A stretch of DNA of 41,672 nt from Tetragenococcus halophilus subsp. flandriensis (lineage in GTDB: Bacteria > Bacillota > Bacilli > Lactobacillales > Enterococcaceae). The notes below the pieces were generated by a model, which worked only from the letters and a program-made list of their open reading frames with translations, was not told the origin of the DNA and ran no database searches. The stretch is from contig NZ_BSUG01000004.1 in NCBI RefSeq assembly GCF_030161475.1, positions 139,975 through 181,646 on the forward strand. The letters run 5' to 3'. Made by a program: the position numbers and the translations under genes. Shown piece after piece: positions 1-6,922 of the stretch (positions within the stretch are counted from its first letter, which is position 1; each line of letters opens with the position of its first letter).

Positions 1-1
1 A

Positions 2-631
2 GTGTTATTCCAAGTGACAAAAGCTGCCAATGGCGAAAAAACCGTCGCGAAAGAGATGATTCGAGACATGCCGAAATGGCTGGTCCATCGTTGCGACCAT
101 CTTTCTGCCGACCGAGGATACGATGGTGGAAAACTCAGAGAAATGATTGAAAGAAAAACGATTTATCCGATTATTGATATTGTGAATCATTGGAAAGGAG
201 AAACCACGCGTCAATACAAGGATACGGACTTTGTATATACCTACGATGGGAAAGTGTATTATGTCACTTCTAAAGGAAAATTGATAAGAGCTCAGTATAA
301 GGGTTATCATCAGGCGTCTGACGCGCTTCGTTATGAAACGCATCCAAAATCGGGGGCGGGGATACACAGCGTTTATATTCCACGAGAGGAAGACCCGCGC
401 GTCTTCAATATTATTGGACGAGACTCCCACAAATTTCAACGATATTACAATGAACGCACTTCTGTAGAACGCGTGAATGGCCGTATCGATCGAGATTATC
501 TATTTGAAGACCATCGGATTCGTGGGTTGGACAAAATGAAACTTCATGTCACAACTACCTTTATTGTGATGTTAGGCAAGAAAAAAGTCGCTTTACAACA
601 AAAAGACAAAGAAAAAGAAAAAGCGGCCTAA
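2..631 (+). CDS. DDE transposase, C-terminal part (cut by window edge)
   Basis: C-terminal 209 residues of an IS4/IS5-like DDE transposase; the true start lies upstream of the window. Residues 35-41 (SADRGYD) look like the block carrying the second catalytic Asp (D37). Residues 149-157 (YNERTSVER) fit the Y-x2-R-x3-E signature, with E156 as the likely catalytic Glu. A long insert separates the two blocks. The C-terminus is a Lys/Glu tail. By eye the codon use is richer in G+C than the genes that follow, which suits a mobile element. The reading frame is open to its stop with no damage seen, so activity cannot be judged. The exact IS family is uncertain. Confidence 0.85.
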   Translation: MLFQVTKAANGEKTVAKEMIRDMPKWLVHRCDHLSADRGYDGGKLREMIERKTIYPIIDIVNHWKGETTRQYKDTDFVYTYDGKVYYVTSKGKLIRAQYKGYHQASDALRYETHPKSGAGIHSVYIPREEDPRVFNIIGRDSHKFQRYYNERTSVERVNGRIDRDYLFEDHRIRGLDKMKLHVTTTFIVMLGKKKVALQQKDKEKEKAA

Positions 632-855
632 ATCAACAGTCATTAAAGGAAAGGGAATAGAAAAACAAGGATGATTTTCGCCTGGTTTTCTTTCGTTTGC
701 CCTTTTTTAATGAAGGGGGCAAATGAATAAAAAATTTCTTGTTCATTTAACGAAAGACTAGGCTTTTTCCTACTAAATATTCAACAATCGTTGCGTTTCT
801 TTGTTCCTTTCCTTCAAAAATGGAGACATCGAAATTAATTCTGGATAAATAATGA
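632..855. other. Gene-free stretch downstream of the transposase, with nested inverted repeats
   Basis: No coding region is supported here. The stretch holds several inverted repeats: 646-654 with 806-814 (AAGGAAAGG/CCTTTCCTT), 690-695 with 751-756 (CTTTCG/CGAAAG), 696-702 with 717-723 (TTTGCCC/GGGCAAA) and 721-727 with 742-748 (AAATGAA/TTCATTT). The arms around 680-695 and 751-763 are followed by a short T run, so part of it could end the transposase transcript. The right end of the insertion sequence should also lie here, but I cannot place its terminal repeat. Confidence 0.4.
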
Positions 856-884
856 TTGACAAATGGAAAAAAACTCGTTATATT
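856..884 (+). promoter_or_regulatory. Promoter of the cysteine operon
   Basis: A consensus -35 TTGACA (856-861) and a -10 TATATT (879-884) are separated by 17 bases. Transcription would start near 891, about 25 bases before the leader-peptide ATG. This is among the best sigma-A promoters in the window. Confidence 0.75.
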
Positions 885-915
885 TAAGCTACTAATTTAG
901 TACGGAGGGTCCAAT

Positions 916-1005
916 ATGAGTTACGCAAAGTTTAACGCTTTTTCATATAGCTGTTGTCAGACCTCGCGTTGTGGCGATGTCTGGCTAGCTTTGCGTGAAC
1001 TTTAA
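916..1005 (+). CDS. Cysteine-containing leader peptide (29 aa)
   Basis: A short reading frame starts with ATG at 916, eight bases after a GGAGG ribosome site (904-908), and ends at TAA 1003-1005. Codons 13-14 are tandem Cys (TGT TGT) and codon 19 is a third Cys, so 3 of 29 residues are cysteine. It sits between the operon promoter and a strong intrinsic terminator upstream of cysteine-synthesis genes. That is the layout of a leader peptide whose ribosome stalls when charged Cys-tRNA is scarce. The function is inferred from position and composition; I know of no homologue. The same RNA can fold (924-931 with 989-996, eight perfect pairs), so a structure-based control is the alternative. Confidence 0.6.
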   Translation: MSYAKFNAFSYSCCQTSRCGDVWLALREL

Positions 1006-1052
1006 TCAGTTACTTTAAAAGTTCAAACGACATACTGGCTTTGAAGGACCCA

Positions 1053-1090
1053 GGGCGCGGAAATCTTAATTGATTTTCGCGCCCTTTTTT
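1053..1090 (+). terminator. Intrinsic terminator/attenuator before cysK
   Basis: A 13-bp stem (GGGCGCGGAAATC 1053-1065 with GATTTTCGCGCCC 1072-1084, one G-T wobble) closes a 6-base loop and is followed by six T. It lies between the leader peptide and cysK, so it must be bypassed for the operon to be expressed. This supports transcription attenuation. Confidence 0.85.
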
Positions 1091-1118
1091 CGTATAAAAA
1101 GAAAGGTGGTAATAATAA

Positions 1119-2027
1119 TTGTTAGTCAAACAAGTAACACAACTGATTGGAGATACGCCTCTGATTGATTTACAAATGGAAATACCTAAGCAAAGCCACA
1201 TCTATGCAAAACTGGAAATGTTTAATCCAGGGGGAAGCATTAAGGATCGCTTAGGGAAATACTTATTTCAAAAAGCGGTGGAAGAAGGAAAAATCGATCA
1301 GCAAACCACAATTATCGAACCTACTGCGGGTAATACCGGTATAGGTTTTGCTTTAGTCGCACAAGCGTACCAACTGCCAGTTATTTTGGTGGTGCCCGAA
1401 AAATTTAGTTTTGAAAAACAGGAATTAATGAAAGCTTTGGGTGCTAAAATTGTTCATACACCAAGCGATGAAGGAATTAAAGGCGCTATAAAAAAAGCTC
1501 AGGAGTTAGAAAGATCATTAACGAATACTTTTGTGCCAATGCAATTTGAAAATAAAGAGAATCCGGAAACTTATTATCATACACTAGCACCAGAAATTGA
1601 TAAAGACTTACAAAAGCCTGTTACCGCTTTTGTAGCAGGCGCAGGAAGTGGAGGTTCTTTTGCTGGGACAGCTAAATACATGAAAGAAAAATATCCTGAC
1701 GCTAAATTGATAGTTGCTGAACCAGAAGGCTCTATTTTAAATGGAGGTCCGTCACATCCGCATAAAACAGAAGGGATTGGCGTTGAATTTGTTCCTCCTT
1801 TTTTTAAAGATGTAAATATCGACGAAGTATTAACGATTTCTGATAAAGAAGCTTTTTCTTATGTTAACCAAGTTGCAAAAGAGCAAGGCTTGTTTATCGG
1901 TAGTTCAAGTGGTGCTGCACTAGCTGCCAGTTTGCAGGTTGCAGCAAAACTTCCGCCAAACAGTAATATCGTAACCATTTTTCCAGACAGTAGTGAACGT
2001 TATCTAAGTCAAAATATATATCAATAA
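1119..2027 (+). CDS. cysK: Cysteine synthase / cystathionine beta-synthase-like PLP enzyme
   Basis: A 302-aa fold-type II PLP enzyme of the O-acetylserine sulfhydrylase/cystathionine beta-synthase family. It would make cysteine from O-acetylserine and sulfide, or condense serine with homocysteine. Residues around 37-43 (GGSIKDR) carry the PLP lysine; TAGNTGIG near residue 70 matches the substrate/phosphate loop; [10 protein letters not shown] near 173-182 matches the glycine-rich phosphate cup. The TTG start at 1119 is chosen because AAAGGTGG (1102-1109) sits at normal distance. It is first in an operon with a cystathionine lyase/synthase and a serine acetyltransferase. The order cysK/M-cgl-cysE resembles the sulfur cluster known in some lactobacilli and Streptococcus thermophilus. 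Whether it prefers sulfide or homocysteine cannot be told here. Confidence 0.88.
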   Translation: MLVKQVTQLIGDTPLIDLQMEIPKQSHIYAKLEMFNPGGSIKDRLGKYLFQKAVEEGKIDQQTTIIEPTAGNTGIGFALVAQAYQLPVILVVPEKFSFEKQELMKALGAKIVHTPSDEGIKGAIKKAQELERSLTNTFVPMQFENKENPETYYHTLAPEIDKDLQKPVTAFVAGAGSGGSFAGTAKYMKEKYPDAKLIVAEPEGSILNGGPSHPHKTEGIGVEFVPPFFKDVNIDEVLTISDKEAFSYVNQVAKEQGLFIGSSSGAALAASLQVAAKLPPNSNIVTIFPDSSERYLSQNIYQ

Positions 2028-2043
2028 GAAAGGAGAATTCATA

Positions 2044-3189
2044 ATGGAATTCAATACAAAATTAATACACGGTGGTACTTCAATGGACGAAACAACAGGA
2101 GGGATGTCGGTTCCTATTCATATGGCAACGACCTTTCAACAAAAAAAGATCGGGCAAAGTAAATATGATTACTCACGTTCGGCAAATCCGACACGTGAAG
2201 CAGTTGAAGGGTTGATCGCTGACCTTGAAGGAGGAGCTGCGGGTCTTGCTTTTGCTTCTGGTTCAGCAGCCATCAATACGATTTTTTCTTTATTTTCTGC
2301 AGGGGATCATTTTGTCATCGGTAATGATGTTTATGGTGGGACTTTTCGCTTGATTGATTCAGTATTAAAACGTCTTGGACTAACCTTTACAGTTGTTGAT
2401 ACCCGTGATTTAACTGCGGTTAAACAAGCTATTACCCCTAAAACAAAAGCAATTTATCTTGAAACTCCCACCAACCCGCTACTTCGCGTGACTGATATTA
2501 AAGCTGTCACAGAAATTGCGCATGAAAATAAACTATTAAGTATTATCGATAATACTTTTAGTTCTCCTTATATACAGCGTCCAATTGAATTTGATGTAGA
2601 TATTGTTATTCACAGCGCTTCTAAATACTTGGGTGGACATAGTGATGTGATTGCAGGTCTTGTTGTTACAAAAGACTCACAATTAGCAGAAGAGCTTCGT
2701 TTTTTACAAAATGCAATTGGTGCTATTTTATCCCCGCATGATAGCTGGCTCTTACAAAGAGGGATGAAAACATTGGGATTACGAATGAGAGCTCATTTAC
2801 AAAATGCTGATGCTGTGTTTAACTATCTAAGTAAGCAAGAAATGGTAGAAAAAATTTATTATCCAGGGGATCCTGAAAACGAGGACTTTAATATCGCTAA
2901 AAAACAAATGAATGGTTTTGGCGCAATGATCTCGTTTGAATTACAAGAAGGTTTGGACCCTAGCGCATTTGTTGAGCAATTACAAGTAATTACCTTAGCA
3001 GAAAGTCTTGGTGCAGTGGAAAGTTTGATCGAAATTCCTGCCTTGATGACTCATGGTTCAATCCCGCGTGAAACTCGTATAGCAAATGGGATAAAGGATG
3101 AGCTAATTCGCCTATCTGTTGGTGTAGAAGATCCAAAAGATCTTTTAGCTGATCTTGAACAAAGTTTTAACCATTTGAAAGGAAAATAG
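2044..3189 (+). CDS. Cystathionine gamma-lyase / gamma-synthase family PLP enzyme
   Basis: A 381-aa Cys/Met-metabolism PLP enzyme. Key blocks are YSRSANPTR (residues 43-51, phosphate contacts from the partner subunit), ETPTNPLL (140-147), IDNTF (168-172, Asp over the pyridine nitrogen) and SASKYLGGHSD (191-201, with K194 as the PLP lysine). Length and motifs fit both cystathionine gamma-lyase (cystathionine to cysteine) and gamma-synthase. Its place between a cysK/CBS-like gene and cysE favours a lyase in the homocysteine-to-cysteine route. AAGGAG precedes the ATG at 2044, and its stop is 2 bases from the next start, so the three genes are co-transcribed. Confidence 0.88.
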   Translation: MEFNTKLIHGGTSMDETTGGMSVPIHMATTFQQKKIGQSKYDYSRSANPTREAVEGLIADLEGGAAGLAFASGSAAINTIFSLFSAGDHFVIGNDVYGGTFRLIDSVLKRLGLTFTVVDTRDLTAVKQAITPKTKAIYLETPTNPLLRVTDIKAVTEIAHENKLLSIIDNTFSSPYIQRPIEFDVDIVIHSASKYLGGHSDVIAGLVVTKDSQLAEELRFLQNAIGAILSPHDSWLLQRGMKTLGLRMRAHLQNADAVFNYLSKQEMVEKIYYPGDPENEDFNIAKKQMNGFGAMISFELQEGLDPSAFVEQLQVITLAESLGAVESLIEIPALMTHGSIPRETRIANGIKDELIRLSVGVEDPKDLLADLEQSFNHLKGK

Positions 3190-3191
3190 TT

Positions 3192-3704
3192 ATGTTTGAA
3201 ACGGCTCGTTCTATTTTAAAACAAGACCCTGCGGCTCATAGCGTGGCTGAAGTTATTTTAACTTATCCTGGGATGCAAGCTCTTTTTTGGCATCGTATTG
3301 CGCAATACTTTTCCCAACATCATCATCCTTTTTTAGCAAGCTTAATCAGGCGTCATAACGAGCATCGTACAGGAATATCTATTGCACCTGGCGCACAGAT
3401 TGGAAAACGTGTTTTTATTGACCATGGAGTGGGAACAGTTATTGGAGATACAGTAATTATCGAAGACGATGTGGTGCTATTACATGGGGTTACTTTAGGA
3501 TCACGTCGTATTGAAGACACTGGTAGAAGGCATCCTCATATCAAACAAGGGGTTTATATTGGTTCGAATGCTGAAATTTTAGGCCCTGTAACGATTGGAA
3601 AAAATAGTAAAATTGGGGCAGGCGCAGTTGTCTTACATGATGTCCCCGATTATGCAACTGCCGTAGGTAATCCAGCGCGTATTATTGAACATAATAGCGA
3701 ATAA
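3192..3704 (+). CDS. cysE: Serine O-acetyltransferase
   Basis: A 170-aa hexapeptide-repeat acetyltransferase that makes O-acetylserine from serine and acetyl-CoA, the first step of cysteine synthesis. The N-terminal helical part (residues 1-55) is short, as in Gram-positive CysE. The left-handed beta-helix begins near GISIAPGAQIGKRVFIDHG. The DHG...GDT and LLHGVTLGS blocks (residues 77-103) carry the expected catalytic Asp/His and CoA-binding residues. The start ATG at 3192 lies 2 bases after the upstream stop, with AAAGGA inside the upstream gene. It is the last gene of the cysteine operon. Confidence 0.92.
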   Translation: MFETARSILKQDPAAHSVAEVILTYPGMQALFWHRIAQYFSQHHHPFLASLIRRHNEHRTGISIAPGAQIGKRVFIDHGVGTVIGDTVIIEDDVVLLHGVTLGSRRIEDTGRRHPHIKQGVYIGSNAEILGPVTIGKNSKIGAGAVVLHDVPDYATAVGNPARIIEHNSE

Positions 3705-4000
3705 GGTGCTGCTATTTCTATACTACACTCGGAAAGAAATGCCAATTACTATTTGAACAAACAGTATTTTAAAGAAGGAATAGCATTCTATGTAGATGGA
3801 TAAAAAGAAAATTGTATGTTTTTTAGTTAAAAGTTTTAGTGTTTATAAAACAGGTAACCGCATTCATGAAAAGAATCAGAAAAAAAGTGAAGTTATTTTT
3901 TAGAAAATAAGTGTTATTTAAAAGAGAAAAAATGACAAACATTTTTTCTCTTTTTATCAAAAAATATGATAGAGGAATTTAAAAAGGATTCAAAAGGCTA
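3705..4000. other. Gene-free stretch between cysE and the minus-strand gene
   Basis: About 300 bases, very A+T rich. The only supportable elements are the terminator at 3921-3956 and the left arm of the terminator at 3982-4020. A 35-codon open frame at 3796-3903 lacks a ribosome site and is not called. Confidence 0.5.
3921..3956 (+). terminator. Terminator of the cysteine operon (possibly bidirectional)
   Basis: A perfect 14-bp stem (AAAGAGAAAAAATG 3921-3934 with CATTTTTTCTCTTT 3940-3953), 5-base loop, and further T on the plus strand. It is A+T rich. It lies 217 bases after cysE with no gene between. Confidence 0.65.
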
Positions 4001-4020
4001 TTAACCTTTTGAATCCTTTT
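3982..4020 (-). terminator. Terminator of the small minus-strand gene, overlapping its 3' end
   Basis: A perfect 16-bp inverted repeat (3982-3997 with 4005-4020; AAAAGGATTCAAAAGG) with a 7-base loop. Read on the minus strand it ends in TTTTT. The stop codon of the 67-aa gene lies in the loop, so the last coding codons form one arm of the hairpin. Confidence 0.8.
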
Positions 4021-4204
4021 CGTCTTTAAATTTATTATCATCCATATTATCTAAAGCGTATTCGCATGCTTGCAGTACAACACTTGTAAAAGTAGTGTCA
4101 TTTTCTTGTGCAATTTGACTGATGCGTTCATTTAAATTTTGAGGAAATCGGATGGTTTTATTTACCGAGTCGTTTTTTTCTGATCTAACTTTAAATTTAG
4201 CCAT
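4001..4204 (-). CDS. Small Arc-like ribbon-helix-helix DNA-binding protein
   Basis: A 67-aa protein starting at the ATG at 4204-4202, which follows GAGGTGAG on the minus strand; longer upstream starts lack such a site. Residues 14-22 (VNKTIRFPQ) would be the DNA-contacting beta strand, followed by two helices (about 23-35 and 40-53), the pattern of Arc/CopG ribbon-helix-helix proteins. The tail is acidic and lysine-rich. It stands alone with its own terminator. There is no recognisable toxin gene beside it, so an antitoxin role is not supported. It may regulate itself or a neighbour, or be a remnant of a mobile element. Confidence 0.7.
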   Translation of the reverse strand: MAKFKVRSEKNDSVNKTIRFPQNLNERISQIAQENDTTFTSVVLQACEYALDNMDDNKFKDEKDSKG

Positions 4205-4375
4205 ATTCTCACCTCTATCTTTCGTTTTTATTCTAAGATGTATTTCATTTGGTGTATGCACGTCGTTATAAAATGCAAAATGTATTGCAATAAAATTGCG
4301 AATTGAATTTTCCGTCAGTGACCTAACCTTCAATTATTAATAAATGGATAATTATGGTTGACGAAAATATAGGAA

Positions 4376-4420
4376 AGTCTATTTGTCTTTTTAAAGAGTA
4401 AAAGACAAATAGGCTTTTTT
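4376..4420 (+). terminator. Orphan intrinsic terminator on the plus strand
   Basis: A 16-bp stem (4376-4391 with 4400-4415, one G-T pair), 8-base loop and a T run from 4415. No plus-strand gene lies between the cysteine-operon terminator and this hairpin, so it either ends an unannotated short RNA or is a leftover. Confidence 0.7.
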
Positions 4421-4546
4421 TATTTTTTAATAGAAAAAATATTTAAATATAGAGAAATATGAACTATAAATGTCTTTACGAAATGTTATTTTTATACTTA
4501 AATCAATAGTATTAGTGGTTAGGTTTTACTAATTATTATTGATAAG

Positions 4547-4629
4547 CGTTTGATAGTACTTTCAAACGTATATTAGCTTTTTTAGTTATTTGTCCACTGC
4601 AATGGACAGATTTCAGGGAAACGTTTTCT
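4547..4629 (+). promoter_or_regulatory. Two inverted repeats and a cre-like site upstream of the PTS regulator
   Basis: CGTTTGA(8 nt)TCAAACG at 4547-4568 and TGTCCA(6 nt)TGGACA at 4591-4608 are perfect dyads 42-140 bases before the regulator gene and are natural candidates for activator binding. GGGAAACGTTTTCT at 4616-4629 matches the catabolite-response consensus with three mismatches, so CcpA control is only a weak suggestion. Confidence 0.4.
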
Positions 4630-4671
4630 GCAATGTGGATTAAGATAAAAATATAAGGGAGGAAGAAAAAG

Positions 4672-6165
4672 ATGTCGGCAAAAGAAAACCGAGAACAAAA
4701 TCTACTGCTTCTTCTGTCAAAACAAAGAGATTATGCCACTTCAAACGAGTTAGCCAATGATTTAGGTGTATCACCGAAGACCATTTATCGTTTAATTAAA
4801 AAAATTAATAAAGGATATCCAGAAGGGGACTTAATTTCTTCTAAAAAGGGGCGAGGCTATAAATTAGATTATGAGAAATATATTTCAACTAGCATGATGC
4901 AGATTGATAGTAAATTAACATCTTACTCACCTGAGGCAAGACGTAACCGTGTGATGGAAGAATTATTATTAACTTCTCCTAAGGCCAAAATTGTATACGA
5001 TTTATTTGAAGATTATTATGTAGGAGATTCGGTTATTTTTAATGATGAACAAATTATTGCAAATCAGCTGGAAGAATATCAGTTAAAGTTAGTGAGAAAA
5101 AATCGCACATTAGCTATTAAGGGAGAAGAAGCTAGTGTTCGTCAAGCAATAGCTGATCTTATAAAAGCCTTTAATACGATTGATATTGACGAGTTAGCTA
5201 GTGTAAAAGAATCAAGTTTAAATACTTACGATGCTTTATTTGTTCTTAATCAAATAAAGAAAATGGAACGGGATTTAAAAATAACTCTTCCTTATCCGTA
5301 TAACATCAATATTTTTTCTCATCTATATATTTTGATTACACGTTCGAGAAACGTTGGATTGATGAAAATTAGCGATGAGAATGATTTGACTAAAACCGAA
5401 GCACAACAAATGCAAAAAGACACTATGTTGTACGAAGTTGCAAATGCAACGATTAAAAACGTCGAGCAGTATTTAAATAGTCATTTACCGGAAATAGAAG
5501 TTTTTTATTTATATCAATATCTAGCTTCTTCTCGTATGCAAGGTGTAGTCGATGATACTAGTAAGTTTTCTAAACAAGTATCACAAATTACACATACTTA
5601 TATTGCAGAAATGAGTAAAAAGTTAGGTATGAACATCACAGATGATTTAATTTTTTCTAACTTAGCGAACCATATCAAGCCGATGATGAATCGTTTGGAA
5701 CATAAAATACGAATCAAAAATGGTTTACTAGATGAAATCAAAGTTTCATATAAAGATATTTTAGAAAAAGTTTCTAATGTATCTAAACAAGTGAGTGAAC
5801 TATATCATCTACCATTTATTAATGAAGATGAAAATGGCTTTATTACTCTTTACTTTGCTCGAGTATTAGAAACTTATCAAATGCCGATAAAAACACTCAT
5901 TATGTGTACAACCGGAGTGGGAACCTCAGAACTCTTAAAGGCAAAGATCGAAAAGAAATTTCCTGAACTGGATATTATTGATGTGCTAGCAACAAAAGAT
6001 TTAGAGCGATTCCTAGAGGATTATCCAGAAACAGAATTGGTTTTAACTACGATTAAGTTGAAAAAATCACTGCCTGTTAGATCGTTACTTGTAAGTGCCA
6101 TGCTAACTTCTGATGACCAAAAAAGGATTCAACATAAAATTGAGGAGATTAACCATGGACAATGA
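4672..6165 (+). CDS. PRD-containing transcriptional activator (MtlR/BglG type) with EIIB-like domain
   Basis: A 497-aa regulator with an N-terminal helix-turn-helix (residues about 20-45, NELANDLGVSPKTIYRL), a middle region with two PTS regulation domains (about 180-390; candidate histidines in FSHLYILI and NLANHIKP), and a GatB-like EIIB domain whose phosphorylatable Cys is C412 (IMCTTGVGTSELL). Such proteins switch on the adjacent PTS operon according to phosphorylation by HPr and the EII proteins. The family's usual C-terminal EIIA domain is absent here, and a separate EIIA-like gene overlaps its 3' end by 11 bases. Start ATG at 4672 follows GGGAGGAAG. In the first PRD the second conserved His position seems to be Tyr (YQYLASSR), which may alter its control. 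Confidence 0.85.
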   Translation: MSAKENREQNLLLLLSKQRDYATSNELANDLGVSPKTIYRLIKKINKGYPEGDLISSKKGRGYKLDYEKYISTSMMQIDSKLTSYSPEARRNRVMEELLLTSPKAKIVYDLFEDYYVGDSVIFNDEQIIANQLEEYQLKLVRKNRTLAIKGEEASVRQAIADLIKAFNTIDIDELASVKESSLNTYDALFVLNQIKKMERDLKITLPYPYNINIFSHLYILITRSRNVGLMKISDENDLTKTEAQQMQKDTMLYEVANATIKNVEQYLNSHLPEIEVFYLYQYLASSRMQGVVDDTSKFSKQVSQITHTYIAEMSKKLGMNITDDLIFSNLANHIKPMMNRLEHKIRIKNGLLDEIKVSYKDILEKVSNVSKQVSELYHLPFINEDENGFITLYFARVLETYQMPIKTLIMCTTGVGTSELLKAKIEKKFPELDIIDVLATKDLERFLEDYPETELVLTTIKLKKSLPVRSLLVSAMLTSDDQKRIQHKIEEINHGQ

Positions 6166-6571
6166 CCAATTATTCAATATTTATAAGAAGCAAAACTTTT
6201 CTTCCAAAGAAGAAATTTTATCTTTTTTGACTCAGGAAGGTGGTAAATACACGGGAACTTCTCATATAGATTTTAAAGATGAGATATTAAAACGAGAAAA
6301 ACAAGGAAGTATTGAAATTGCGCCAGGAGTTTTATTACCTCATTTTGAAAGCTCTTCATTTATTAAAAGTAAAATTTTTATTCTTCCTATAAAACCAGAA
6401 ATAAAAGAATGGAGAGAAGAAATTCAAAATATCAACCTTATAATAATGATTTTGTTAAAAGAGGATGAAGATAGTTCTATAAAACAAAAAATAACTCAGT
6501 TTACTAGGAAATTAGCAGATGATGATTATTTAAATCGATTGATGAACGCAGAAACTAAAAATAATTATTAA
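6155..6571 (+). CDS. Detached PTS EIIA-like protein (Mtl/Fru type)
   Basis: A 138-aa EIIA type-2 (mannitol/fructose) domain. ATG at 6155 is chosen because TGAGGAG (6141-6147) precedes it. Residues 58-67 (GVLLPHFESS) correspond to the active-site block GxAxPHG, so H63 is the likely phosphorylated histidine; the following Gly is replaced by Phe, which is unusual. It overlaps the regulator gene by 11 bases in the +1 frame. It is divergent from the true EIIA encoded further down (6923-7375). It probably acts as the regulator's missing EIIA domain rather than as the transport phosphodonor; this is inference. Confidence 0.75.
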   Translation: MDNDQLFNIYKKQNFSSKEEILSFLTQEGGKYTGTSHIDFKDEILKREKQGSIEIAPGVLLPHFESSSFIKSKIFILPIKPEIKEWREEIQNINLIIMILLKEDEDSSIKQKITQFTRKLADDDYLNRLMNAETKNNY

Positions 6572-6584
6572 GGAGACGATTGTA

Positions 6585-6911
6585 ATGAAAATAGTAGGAG
6601 TAGCGGCATGTACAGTAGGGATCGCGCACACGTATATTGCTCAAGAAAAATTAGAAGAAGCTGGCAAAAAAGCAGGGCACGAAGTACACATTGAAACTAG
6701 CGGTACGATTGGTGTAGAAAACGCGTTAAACGATGAGCAAATTAAAGAAGCAGATGTAGTTATTTTAGCGATTGATGTTAAAATTAGCGGTCGTGAAAGG
6801 TTTGAAGGCAAGCGCGTAATCCAAGTACCTACAGAAGTAGCGATAAAATCGCCGAATAAATTGATTCAAAAAGCTGAAGAAGTTGTAAAAGAAGATCAAA
6901 AAAGTAAGTAG
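6585..6911 (+). CDS. PTS fructose-type EIIB component
   Basis: A 108-aa EIIB of the fructose class, which passes phosphate from EIIA to sugar during transport. The N-terminal block GVAACTVGIAHTYIA carries the phosphocysteine C9; the usual CPTGIAHT here reads CTVGIAHT. Length fits a single free-standing EIIB domain. AAGGAG precedes the ATG at 6585. The gene lies in the order EIIB-EIIA-EIIC and is 13 bases from the gene before and 11 from the one after. Confidence 0.9.
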   Translation: MKIVGVAACTVGIAHTYIAQEKLEEAGKKAGHEVHIETSGTIGVENALNDEQIKEADVVILAIDVKISGRERFEGKRVIQVPTEVAIKSPNKLIQKAEEVVKEDQKSK

Positions 6912-6922
6912 GGGTTACAAAA

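Larger units (their letters stand above)
4205..4671. other. Regulatory/gene-free stretch before the PTS operon
   Basis: About 470 bases between divergent genes. It holds a plus-strand terminator at 4376-4420 with no gene before it, an inverted repeat CGTTTGA (4547-4553)/TCAAACG (4562-4568), a second one TGTCCA (4591-4596)/TGGACA (4603-4608), and a weak cre-like element at 4616-4629. No convincing -35/-10 pair was found for the PTS operon. Confidence 0.5.

Noticed and set aside
891-1090. T-box or SAM riboswitch in the cysteine-operon leader
   Set aside because: I looked for the T-box AGGGUGGNACCGCG block and the S-box 5' motif and found neither; a leader peptide frame fits better.
3796-3903. 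A 35-codon open frame after cysE
   Set aside because: No ribosome site, very A/K-rich composition and no recognisable motif; it lies in an A+T-rich gap.
4001-4204. Antitoxin of a toxin-antitoxin pair
   Set aside because: The ribbon-helix-helix fold would allow it, but no toxin-like gene is adjacent on either side.
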